Source: Phycisphaerae bacterium
GTDB lineage: Bacteria; Planctomycetota; Phycisphaerae; Tepidisphaerales; Tepidisphaeraceae
Direction of reading: 5' to 3'
DNA: 12,525 bases
Assembly: GCA_030448225.1 (NCBI GenBank)
Contig: JAUJNJ010000095.1
Location: 1 to 12,525, forward strand
Shown here: in pieces, positions 5,901 through 12,525 of the stretch
Layout of the letters: every line of letters starts with the position of its first letter
Position numbering within the stretch: the stretch's first letter is position 1
Program-made: the position numbers and the translations under genes
Notes under the pieces: generated by a model
Seen by the model: only the letters and a program-made list of their open reading frames with translations
Told to the model about the DNA's origin: nothing
Database searches by the model: none

Positions 5901-7077
5901 CTAGCCCTCGTTCGCCGGCCGGACGTGCAGGTCATAGGTTTCGCGGTAGTCGGGGCATTTCGCCAGGGCCGTCTCGATGATCAGCTTCCACGCGTAGCGG
6001 GGTCGTCGCCAGCCGCCGTGCTCGCATGCTGGTCCGCCGGCACGGGTAGCGTCTCGGTGAACGGCAGTTCGCGGCGGCCCCGATGGCGGGCCGCAACGCG
6101 CGGTCGTGGAAGCTTTGGCGTCGCCCACCTCTCCCACTGCACCGCCGTCTGCGAACTCTTTCCCGACCCGGTCGTCTTCTCGCACACGAGGCCGACCCGG
6201 ACGCGTTCCAGGACGGCGTCGCCCAGCAGGTCCTGCTCCACCCGCACTTCCGCCTGCCCGCCCACGCGCAGCCCGTCCTCCCGCACCATCACCCGGGCGT
6301 CGGACACCGCCCGACGGGTGACGAGCGCTCCGGCCGGCCGACGCGAGATACCACAGAGCCCGGCAGGCTCAGCGCTGAAGTGAAGATGTGACCTGCCGCC
6401 CCGTGTGGCCCGGGGAAGCGGGTGAAGTAATGCCACGTGGCCCAGCCCCCAGATGGCGAGGTAACCGATGCCCTGCACCACGTTGACCGTCACCCGCGCC
6501 CGCAGCGGCCGCGGCACCGATAGGGCGAGCCACCCCGGCGCGCCGGAGCGGCCGCTCGGGACGAGAAGGCGAATCCCCACCCGTGAACAGGATCAACGCG
6601 AGGAAGCCCAAGCCAATATAAATGGGGACGTAGACCCCCTCGTGGTACTTCTTCAGGAGGAACGCCCGCGCACGGCTCGTCCGGCACGTAGAAGGCCTGC
6701 ACCGTCACGCCGATCGGGTATGCGGCGATGAACTCCTTCGCCGACACGCCGTCCGGCAGGCCCTGGCGGCATTCACCATCGTGCGGTCCGACTGGTATCG
6801 CCGGCCTGCGACTTCGTACTGGAAGACGACGAGCGGCAGCAGTCTCCGCGCCCGCGGCGCCGCCGCGCGACTCGTACACAACGCTCGCGACGACGGTCGC
6901 CGCCACCGGCGTGCAGTGCGGATGTGCCGGTCCTGGGTGACCGCTTCCTGCACACCCCACGCGATGAACCCGCAAGGCAGCACCAGCACCGCCAACCAGA
7001 ACACCATGAGGCAGCCCCCGGCGAGGAACGATGCCGCCGTTCTGCGAGCCAGAGGTGCCGGTGTTCGTGTTGCCCAT
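5901..7077 (-). pseudogene. DUF3592-type membrane protein, fragmented by several frame changes
   Basis: The minus strand encodes one coherent protein split over all three frames. From ATG 7077: MGNTNTGTSGSQNGGIVPR, then (frame change at the C5 run 7015-7019) a first membrane helix MVFWLAVLVLPCGFIAWGV. Next are VAATVVASVVYESRG, LPLVVFQYEVAGRRYQSDR, and AKEFIAAYPIGVTVQAFYVP with DEP, which is the DUF3592 signature (a YxVxGxxYxSDR strand followed by YPVGxxVxVYYxPxxP). YVPIYIGLGFLALILFTGG is a second helix and VVQGIGYLAIWGLGHVAL a possible third. A beta-rich end contains VREDGLRVGGQAEVRVEQD and WKLIIETALAKCPDYRETY, closing at TAG 5901-5903. At least six frame changes are needed. The family's function is unknown; length would be about 390 residues. 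It may be a real pseudogene or misread sequence. Confidence 0.55.
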
Positions 7078-7317
7078 CGGAGACAGCACTAATGGGCCGC
7101 CGCCACCGGGTCAAGAAAATCGGCTGGAAACAGACGGTTCACGTCGCGTCATCGGAGAAATGTGCGAGAGGTCGACAATGCGGGCGGGTATCTCGGCAAT
7201 CGATGCGAACGGCAACCGGCGCACCGTGAGGCGGCGCGCGGAAACGAACGCCGCGGTGAGAGCCCGCCGCGTCGATGCGTGGGCCTCGATCACCTGATCA
7301 CCGGATGGTCCGATCCT

Positions 7318-9507
7318 TCAGTTCTCTTCCTCGTCGCCCACGCCCGCGAGCGGGGCGAGGGTGGCGGGGTTCTGCGGGAGGGTGCAGGAGACGGTCGTGC
7401 CGGTGTCGACGTGGGAGACGATCTGCACGGTGCCGCCCATGGCGGCGATCGCGTGCTTGACGATCGCCAGGCCCAGGCCGGTGCCGCGGCCGGCGCTGCC
7501 GGTGCGGGAGGCGTCGACCTGGTAGAACCGCTCGAACACCCGGTCGAGGTGCTGGGGCGGGATGCCGATGCCGGTGTCGACGACCGAGATGGTGGCGGCG
7601 GCGTCGGCGGCTGCCGGGGTCGCCGTCGGGGTCGCGGTCGGCGGCGGCGGCGGCGGCGTTCGGGCGGCGGCCGCGGGCCGAGCGGGTGACGGCGACGGTG
7701 ACCGAGCCGCCGGGCGGCGTGAACTTGATGCTGTTCTCGACGAGGTTCTTCAGCACGAGGTTCAGCAGGCGCTCGTCGCCGAGGATCGTGCCGGGGCGGC
7801 GCGCCGTCGGGCGCGGGCCGGCGCCGGGTTGGCGCCATCGCTTCGTTCGGTCGGGTCTTGGGCGGAGGTCTCGGCGGCGGCGGAGCGGTCGGCCGCCGCT
7901 GGGCGGCGGCGTCGGCGTCGGCGAAGCGGAGTTCGACGAGCTTGCGGGAGGCCATCGCGCCGAGGCTCGAGCGGATGAGGGCGAACAGGTCGGCCGTGCG
8001 CACCTCCTTGATGTACGGCTTGAGGTCGGGCGTCTCGACGCGGAGAGGTCGAGCAGGTCGCGGAGCATCTCCTCGAGCCGCCGCATGTGCCCGTCGACGA
8101 TCTCGAGGCCGCTCGGCCTGGCGCGGGTCGTCCTGGTAGACGTCGCGGAGCGTCTCGACCGCGACCTTCAAGCGCGGCGATGGGCGTGCGGAGTTCGTGG
8201 CTGGCGTTGGCGACGAAGTCGGTCTTCATCTGCACGGTGGCCGACAGCGTCGTCACGTCGCGGAGCACGATCAGCACCCCGCCGGGCGTGCGGCGGGCGA
8301 CGGCCTGGTAGGTGAGGCGTTGCCCGCCGCGGCTGAGGGCGCACGGTGCGGTGGATGAGCGGCCCGTCGGCGTCCGCCGCCGCGGCCGCCGCCTCGCGCG
8401 CGGCGCGGGCCGCCCCGCCGCCCGGCCGGCCGTCGCGCTCGCCGTCGCCGTCCCCTGCCGGCGGCGGCGGCGGCGCTTGCGCGCTGCGTTGGCGGCGGCG
8501 GCGGGGCGGGTTGTTGTCGTAGCTGCTCGGTGGAGGCGGTTGCGGCGGCGGCGGCGGCGGCGTCGCCGGCGGCGCGCGGTGGGCGTCGTCGAAGAGTTCG
8601 AGGATCGCCGCCTCGTTGACGACGCCGACGATCTTCTGCCCGACCGCCCGCTCGGCCGTCACGTCCAGGACGGACGCCGCGGGGGAGTTCATGAGCGTCA
8701 GGCGGCTCTGGGGGTCGACGACGAGGATCGGGTCGGGCAGCCGCGTCGACGAGGCGCGGAGGTCCTCCTGCTGGCGGGCGAGCGTCGCGGTCTGCCGCTC
8801 GCGCGGGCGGCCAGCCCGTTGAGGCGGGACGCGAAGAGGCCGCACGTGCTCGGAGCCGTCGACGTCGGCGGAGGTGCCACTGCCCGTCGGCCATGCGGTC
8901 GGCGGTGTCGGCGAGCGTGCCGGAGCGCGCGACCCACTGCCGCCGCAGCAGCAGCCACAGCGTCGCGCCGTCCAGCACCGCCGCCGCCGCGCGCCGGCCA
9001 GCGCGGCCCGGGCGCGCCGGTGAGGGCCGGGGCGGCGTAGCTCGGGTCGCTGACGCGCACGACGACGCCGCCCGGGTCGGCCTGGTCGAGCAGGCGGGCG
9101 ACGTAGAGGCTGTGGCGGTCGATGGTGGCGCTGCGGCGGCGGTCGCTGCCGACCGCGCCGCGGCGGGCGGCGACGACCTCCGGGCGGTCGTTGTGGTTCA
9201 GCATCCCCTCGGCCGGCTCGTGCGTGTCGAACAGGACGCGGCCGTCGCCAGCGACGAGCGTGATGCGGCGGCCGAGGATCGCCGCCGCGTCCGCCAGCCG
9301 CGCCCGGTCCTCGGCCGACGGCGGCCCCCCTGCCGCGGCACCCACGGGCGCAGCAGCGACGTGAGGTGCCCCAGGTCGGCGCACCTGCGCCTCATGCGCC
9401 GCGACGCGCCCGGCGTAGAACACGGTCGCCCCCGACCCCCCGACGATCCCCGCCATCGCCAGCGCGAACGCCACGACGAGCCGCGTTGGGAAGGGGCGAG
9501 GGGGCAT
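7318..9507 (-). pseudogene. PhoR-like sensor histidine kinase, all domains present but frameshifted
   Basis: A membrane sensor kinase whose domains appear in the right order on the minus strand but in alternating frames. From ATG 9507: TM1 RLVVAFALAMAGIVGG; a periplasmic sensor with RRITLVAGDGRVLFDTHEP, LNHNDRPEVVAARRGAVG and VVVRVSDPSYA, typical of PhoR/PnpS kinases; TM2 and a HAMP-like segment (VLDGATLWLLLRRQWV, DTADRMADGQW, FASRLNGLAARA); PAS (DPILVVDPQSRLTLMNSPAA, VGQKIVGVVNEAAILELFDD); a Pro-rich insertion at about 8458-8580; HisKA with FVANASHELRTPIAAL (His codon 8197-8199); N box [18 protein letters not shown]; and [32 protein letters not shown]. It ends at TGA 7318-7320. Around ten single-base frame changes are needed, yet no catalytic motif is damaged. 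Its expected partner is the intact regulator at 10039-10899. No Shine-Dalgarno is visible at the start. Confidence 0.75.
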
Positions 9508-9517
9508 GTTTGGGGAG

Positions 9518-9553
9518 GTGGTGGAGTGGTGGAGTGGTCGGGTGGTGGAGTGG
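9518..9553. repeat. GTGGTGGA octad array, left flank of the four-helix-bundle gene
   Basis: Four and a half octads: GTGGTGGA twice, GTGGTCGG, GTGGTGGA, then GTGG. The array lies 10 bp upstream of the kinase start and is the inverted counterpart of 10000-10032. Confidence 0.8.
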
Positions 9554-9605
9554 AAGACGGAGGACCGGTCGCCGCTACGGGTGGCGCGGCACCGGCAGGT
9601 GCGGC

Positions 9606-9986
9606 TTAACGTTTGAAGCCTGCACACCAGTGGCCGGCGTCGCGGATCATCGCTGCCAGCTGGGCGAGAACTTCTTCACACCCCGCGTCGAGGGAGGCGG
9701 CGGCGGCGTCGTCGATATAGCCGCAGCGGCGGGCGATCTCGGCGAACGTCTGCGTCTCCGCCGCCTCGGCCTCGGCGTCGTTCAACTTGCTGACGAACGC
9801 CGCCTCGTACCGCCGCTTGCGCCATGCTTCGGCAATGTTCGCCGGCACCGATCGAGACGCCCGCCGCATCTGATCGGACAGCGAATACCGCTCATCCAGG
9901 GGGAACCGCCTCGACAGTTCGAACACGCTCATGGCCAGCGTCATCCCGTTCTGCCAAACCCGCAGTTCCTTGTAGTGGGTCGCCAT
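9606..9986 (-). CDS. Four-helix-bundle protein (S23/23S intervening-sequence family)
   Basis: A 126-residue, wholly helical protein. Its start, HYKELRVWQNGMTLAMSVFE, then FPLDERYSLSDQMRRASRSV, PANIAEAWRKRRYEAAFVSK and LNDAEAEAAETQTFAEIARR, is the recognisable pattern of the four-helix-bundle family (TIGR02436 type), first known from intervening sequences in 23S rRNA genes. Here no rRNA gene is nearby. The length is normal for the family and all four helices are present, so it looks intact, in contrast to the broken kinase gene next to it. AAGAGGGGG lies directly before the ATG at 9986 and may serve as ribosome site. The biochemical role is not established; relatives act as small pentameric, basic-surfaced bundles that accompany other elements. 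It sits between regulator and kinase and is flanked by inverted octad arrays. Confidence 0.88.
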   Translation of the reverse strand: MATHYKELRVWQNGMTLAMSVFELSRRFPLDERYSLSDQMRRASRSVPANIAEAWRKRRYEAAFVSKLNDAEAEAAETQTFAEIARRCGYIDDAAAASLDAGCEEVLAQLAAMIRDAGHWCAGFKR

Positions 9987-9999
9987 CCCCCTCTTCTAC

Positions 10000-10032
10000 T
10001 CCACCACCCCACTACTCCACCACCCCACCACC
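10000..10032. repeat. Inverted GTGGTGGA octad array, right flank
   Basis: Four octads of YCCACYAC (TCCACCAC, CCCACTAC, TCCACCAC, CCCACCAC). This is the near-perfect reverse complement of 9518-9553, placed 6 bp after the regulator stop and 14 bp before the four-helix-bundle start. Confidence 0.8.
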
Positions 10033-10038
10033 GCTTCC

Positions 10039-10899
10039 TCACCCTTCCCCTTCCTCCGGCGACTCCTGCAAACGGTAGCCGACGCCGCGGACGGTGTGGA
10101 TGAGCCAGTTGGCGGCGTGGAGCTTCTTGCGGATCGCCGTCACGTGCACGTCGATCGCGCGGTCGGTCACGAACACGTCGGTGCCCATCGCCTTGTCCAT
10201 CAGCTGGTCGCGCGTCAGCACGCGGCCGCGGGCGCCGACGAGGGCGGCCAGGAGCTTGAACTCGGTCAGCGTCAGCTTCACCGCCTCGCCGTTGACCATC
10301 ACCTCGTGGCGCGAGGTGTCGATCGTCAGCGGCCCGGCCTTCAGCACCGCCGACTCGCCCGCGCCGTCGGCGCCATGCTCGCGGCGGCGCAGGACCGTGC
10401 CGATCCGCGCCAGCAGGATCTTCATGCTGAACGGCTTGGTCACGTAGTCGTCGGCGCCCATCGTCAGGCCGACGACGACGTCGGTCTCCTCCCCCTTGGC
10501 CGTCAGCATCACGATCGGGATGTGGCTCGTGCGCGAGTCGGCCTTGAGCTGGCGGGCGACCTCGGTGCCGTCGATGCCCGGGATCATCAGGTCGAGCACG
10601 ACGAGGTCCGGCGACTCGCGCTGCGCGAGCTCGATCGCCTGGTTGCCGTTGTAGGCCGGCAGCGTGTCGTAGCCATTGCGGCCGAGGTTGTAGGTGATCA
10701 GGTCGACGAGATCCTTCTCGTCGTCGACGACCAGCACGCGGCGCTTCCCCTTGCGCCCCGCGGCGGCGGCCGCGGCCGAGGCGGACGACGACGACGACGA
10801 CGACGTCGACGTCGGCGCGGCCGCGCCGGCGGCCGCGGGGCCGCGGGCGAAGTCGCCGCTGCGGGACACGTCAGTGCTGCTGCTGCTGCTACGCGTCAT
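10039..10899 (-). CDS. OmpR/PhoB-family response regulator
   Basis: A 286-residue DNA-binding regulator, expected to be phosphorylated by the adjacent PhoR-like kinase. The receiver domain (about 53-170) has RRVLVVDDEKD (acidic pair Asp59/Asp60), phospho-acceptor Asp103 in VVLDLMIPGIDG, Thr133 in MLTAK and Lys155 in DDYVTKPF. The winged-helix domain (188-277) has LTEFKLLAALVGARGRVLTR, recognition helix VTDRAIDVHVTAIRKKL and wing IHTVRGVGYRL, as in PhoB. The first 52 residues are extra: Ser- and Ala-rich sequence built on trinucleotide runs. ATG 10899 is chosen because GGAG lies 7 nt upstream; ATG 10917 (AAGGG upstream) is an in-frame alternative adding six residues. It heads a minus-strand unit with the four-helix-bundle gene and the kinase. 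The PhoB assignment rests on the kinase type and general similarity, so the signal could be other than phosphate. Confidence 0.92.
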   Translation of the reverse strand: MTRSSSSSTDVSRSGDFARGPAAAGAAAPTSTSSSSSSSASAAAAAAGRKGKRRVLVVDDEKDLVDLITYNLGRNGYDTLPAYNGNQAIELAQRESPDLVVLDLMIPGIDGTEVARQLKADSRTSHIPIVMLTAKGEETDVVVGLTMGADDYVTKPFSMKILLARIGTVLRRREHGADGAGESAVLKAGPLTIDTSRHEVMVNGEAVKLTLTEFKLLAALVGARGRVLTRDQLMDKAMGTDVFVTDRAIDVHVTAIRKKLHAANWLIHTVRGVGYRLQESPEEGEG

Positions 10900-11026
10900 G
10901 ATTCGACTCCACGTCATCGGGTAAGCCCTTCGCAACGAACCTATGTCGCGGTGGTGGCGGCGGAGCACCCCAAACTCATCGTACCCCGCCCGCCCGCGGC
11001 ACAACATCGCAAACCGACCCCGCCGG

Positions 11027-11051
11027 TCAACGCATTAACGCCGTCTTAACG
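11027..11051 (-). promoter_or_regulatory. Pho-box-like direct repeats upstream of the response regulator
   Basis: On the minus strand CGTTAA, 5 bp, CGTTAA, 2 bp, CGTTGA lie about 130-150 bp before the regulator start. The first two are exactly 11 bp apart, one helical turn, as PhoB/PhoP dimers require; TTAAC-type repeats are known for PhoP boxes in several phyla. They lie in the divergent spacer shared with the cobalamin adenosyltransferase. Autoregulation is inference. Confidence 0.35.
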
Positions 11052-11222
11052 GTCCCCGAAGCCCACGCTCGCGCAACCGCCGCCGCTCGCGCGTCGCCGG
11101 CGTCTTCGCCGGGCGGTCGCGTTACTTCAGGGGCTTTGGGCAGGGGAAAGCGGAAGCGAAGACGGACGATGAGGTATATCGGATGCACGAAGATCAAAGA
11201 CGGCGCGCCCTCGCCCGTCTTC

Positions 11223-11362
11223 CTCCACCCTCCACCCTCCACCCTCCAACCTCCACCCTCCACCCTCTACCCTCTACCCTCTACCCTCTACCCTCTACCC
11301 TCGACCCTCTACCCTCTACCCTCCACCCTCTACCCTCCACCCTCCACCCTCCACCCTCGACT
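11223..11362. repeat. Heptad tandem array, 20 units of CTCYACC
   Basis: Twenty 7-bp units in perfect phase over 140 bp. Variation is almost only at the fourth base (CTCCACC, CTCTACC, CTCGACC); unit 4 is CTCCAAC and the last is CTCGACT. It occupies the divergent spacer, 61 bp before the adenosyltransferase start. An open frame runs through it into that gene (STLYPLP repeats) but is not considered coding. Confidence 0.9.
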
Positions 11363-11386
11363 TCCCCCCAATCCCGCCCCGGCCAC

Positions 11387-11416
11387 TTGATCGCGTCGCG
11401 GCGATCGGTCAATCAT
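11387..11416 (+). promoter_or_regulatory. Probable promoter of the cobalamin adenosyltransferase, leaderless
   Basis: TTGATC (11387-11392), an 18-bp spacer and AATCAT (11411-11416) match four of six bases in each sigma-70-type box. The -10 ends 6 nt before the ATG, so the transcript would begin at or next to the start codon. No Shine-Dalgarno is present. Confidence 0.45.
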
Positions 11417-11422
11417 GCGGTC

Positions 11423-11968
11423 ATGAAGATCTACACCCGCACCGGCGACGACGGGACGAGCGGCCTGATCGGGGGGTCGCGCGTGCTGAAGTCGGACGCG
11501 CGCCTCGAGTGCTACGGCACGATCGACGAGCTCAACGCCGCCCGCCGCGCCGCCGCCGTGGCGGGCGACGAGGCGCTGACGGCGATGCTGCGGGCGGTGC
11601 AGGCGGACCTGTTCGTGATCGGCTCGCACCTGGCGACGCCGGACAAGTCGGCCAAGTCGCCGTCGCTGCCGCCGCTCGACGACGCGATGACGGCCCGCCT
11701 CGAGGCGCAGATCGACGCCGCCGAGGCCGCGCTGCCGCCGCTGCAGAACTTCATCCTGCCCGGCGGGGGCGAGGCGGCGGCGCGGCTGCACGTCGCCCGC
11801 GCCGTCTGCCGCCGCGCCGAGCGCCTGCTCGTCGTCTTCGCCGCCGGCCAGCCCGTCCACGCCACGATCATGGCCTACCTCAACCGCCTCAGCGACTGGC
11901 TGTTCGTCCAGGCGCGGCTCGCGAACCACCTGGCCGGCGTGGCGGACATCCCGTGGATTCCTCGTTGA
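11423..11968 (+). CDS. pduO: PduO-type ATP:cob(I)alamin adenosyltransferase
   Basis: A 181-residue cytosolic enzyme that transfers the adenosyl group of ATP to cob(I)alamin, making coenzyme B12. The N-terminal ATP-binding motif is MKIYTRTGDDGTSGLIGGSR (Thr5-Thr12), followed by RLECYGTIDELNA (28-39). The C-terminal half has QNFILPGGGEAAARLHVARA (108-127), the arginine/glutamate motif CRRAER (129-134) and AYLNRLSDWLFVQARLAN (151-168), all family signatures. Length is normal for the family (about 180-190). The open frame extends upstream through the heptad array, but the protein clearly starts at ATG 11423. No B12 riboswitch was recognised upstream. The gene symbol denotes the family; no propanediol-utilisation genes are near. 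The stop codon overlaps the -35 box of the next gene. Confidence 0.95.
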   Translation: MKIYTRTGDDGTSGLIGGSRVLKSDARLECYGTIDELNAARRAAAVAGDEALTAMLRAVQADLFVIGSHLATPDKSAKSPSLPPLDDAMTARLEAQIDAAEAALPPLQNFILPGGGEAAARLHVARAVCRRAERLLVVFAAGQPVHATIMAYLNRLSDWLFVQARLANHLAGVADIPWIPR

Positions 11969-11993
11969 ACGCCCGACCGCCGGGACGGACAAT
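11965..11993 (+). promoter_or_regulatory. Probable promoter of the lipoprotein gene
   Basis: TTGAAC (11965-11970), a 17-bp spacer and GACAAT (11988-11993) form a sigma-70-like promoter. It overlaps the end of the adenosyltransferase gene and is followed by GGAGG (12000-12004) and the ATG at 12013. Confidence 0.45.
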
Positions 11994-12012
11994 GCCGCCG
12001 GAGGCAATCGCC

Positions 12013-12471
12013 ATGCGCAACGCTCCCCTGCTCGGCTGCGTCCTGCTCGCCACCGCGGCCGCCGTCGGGTGCGCCCGCCGCCCCGCCCCGGCCCCCGCGG
12101 CGGCGAAGGCCCCGGCGACGCCCGCGCTCGACAACCCGGTCCACGACGGCCGGCCCGTGCTGATGCGCCTCGTGAGCCGCGACCACGTCGTGACCGTGAC
12201 CGCCGGCGCCGACGGCCCGCTCTACTCTGCCGCCACGAAAGAGGGCGTCGCGCTCGCCGATAGCGTGACGCTCGAGGCGCTGCGCGCGCGACACCCCGAC
12301 GTCTACCGCATCGTCCACCCCGCCAGGGCGGGGCGGGAGGTCACGGCCGACACCCTCAACCCCCGCACCGGCGGGGCCATGGCCGACCGCCCGACGACCA
12401 GCGGCCCGATCGGCGGGTCGAGCGATCGCTTCGCACTCGGCCCGCTCATGGACGCCACTCGACGCGAGTGA
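12013..12471 (+). CDS. Small putative lipoprotein, unknown function
   Basis: A 152-residue exported protein. MRNAPLLGCVLLATAAAVGC is a lipoprotein signal peptide with a lipobox ending at Cys20 (AVGC), so the mature protein would be anchored in a membrane. An Ala/Pro-rich linker (about 21-40) leads to a small domain with RPVLMRLVSRDHVVTVTAG and LYSAATKEGVALADSVTLEA LRARHPDVYRIV in sequence, then a Gly/Thr-rich tail ending GPLMDATRRE. It resembles no named family that I can recall. The start at 12013 is chosen because GGAGG lies 8 nt upstream; the in-frame ATG at 11992 lies inside the likely -10 box. It follows the adenosyltransferase by 44 bp on the same strand; a functional link is not evident. 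Confidence 0.7.
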   Translation: MRNAPLLGCVLLATAAAVGCARRPAPAPAAAKAPATPALDNPVHDGRPVLMRLVSRDHVVTVTAGADGPLYSAATKEGVALADSVTLEALRARHPDVYRIVHPARAGREVTADTLNPRTGGAMADRPTTSGPIGGSSDRFALGPLMDATRRE

Positions 12472-12525
12472 CGCCGACTGCGCGACCTTAGAGCCTGATT
12501 CACGCCCGGAGCGGCGACGCGTCCG

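Larger units (their letters stand above)
9518..10032. mobile_element. Putative cassette: four-helix-bundle gene between inverted octad arrays
   Basis: The 515-bp unit consists of the left GTGGTGGA array, the four-helix-bundle gene and the right inverted array. It fills almost exactly the gap between the regulator stop (10039) and the kinase start (9507), leaving 6 and 10 bp. Regulator and kinase genes of this type are usually adjacent, so an insertion is the simplest reading. No transposase, integrase or clear target duplication was seen; mobility is inference. Confidence 0.4.

Noticed and set aside
7078..7317. Short minus-strand open frame of 60 codons (7111-7293)
   Set aside because: No family resemblance and no convincing ribosome site; treated as intergenic.
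9606..9986. An rRNA intervening sequence, implying a nearby 23S gene
   Set aside because: The protein family suggests it, but the flanks are two-component genes and no rRNA sequence is present.
10096..11049. Plus-strand open frame of 317 codons
   Set aside because: Antisense to the response regulator, which has all receiver and winged-helix residues.
11223..11362. CRISPR array
   Set aside because: Units are 7 bp and contiguous with no spacers, so this is a tandem repeat.
11183..11422. Upstream extension of the adenosyltransferase with STLYPLP repeats
   Set aside because: A translation of the heptad array. The enzyme starts normally at MKIYTRTGDDG.

Overview
The window is very GC-rich and has the look of a planctomycete chromosome, most likely of the Phycisphaerae/Tepidisphaera type. 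This is inferred from the base composition, from octad repeat arrays of the AAGACGCC kind (which read as LASWRLGVH-like tails when translated by mistake), from a stand-alone four-helix-bundle gene, and from several start codons that lack a Shine-Dalgarno sequence. No rRNA, tRNA, transposase or CRISPR array was seen.

Layout. The left edge holds the first 45 codons of a DNA polymerase IV (dinB) on the minus strand. A non-coding element with inverted octad arrays (308-474) follows, then a class I SAM methyltransferase (513-1394, plus). Next come two small membrane-protein genes on the plus strand (1772-2975): a PH-like-domain protein and a two-TM zinc-ribbon protein, both interrupted by frame changes. 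The stretch 2976-3417 has hairpins but no recognised gene. On the minus strand lie a secreted protein with a tandemly duplicated domain (3418-4671), a second octad-array element (4771-4906) that runs into the 3' end of folD, folD itself (4836-5828), and a heavily frameshifted DUF3592-type membrane protein (5901-7077).

The right half is a two-component locus on the minus strand: a PhoB-like response regulator (10039-10899), a four-helix-bundle gene (9606-9986) and a PhoR-like sensor kinase (7318-9507). The kinase keeps every expected domain, but they are spread over all three frames. The four-helix-bundle gene is bracketed by two oppositely oriented GTGGTGGA octad arrays, so it looks like a cassette inserted exactly between regulator and kinase. 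A 523-bp divergent spacer with direct repeats resembling a Pho box and a 20-unit heptad array leads to a PduO-type cobalamin adenosyltransferase (11423-11968, plus) and a small lipoprotein (12013-12471, plus).

Three points deserve attention. (1) The octad-array elements form a recurring structural class, and one of them carries a protein gene. (2) FolD has lost all three residues of the classical cyclohydrolase triad (Lys54, Gln98 and Asp121 in E. coli numbering). (3) Single-base frame changes are concentrated in three blocks whose conserved motifs are otherwise intact, which suggests base-calling indels in GC-rich sequence rather than old pseudogenes, though sequence alone cannot settle this.
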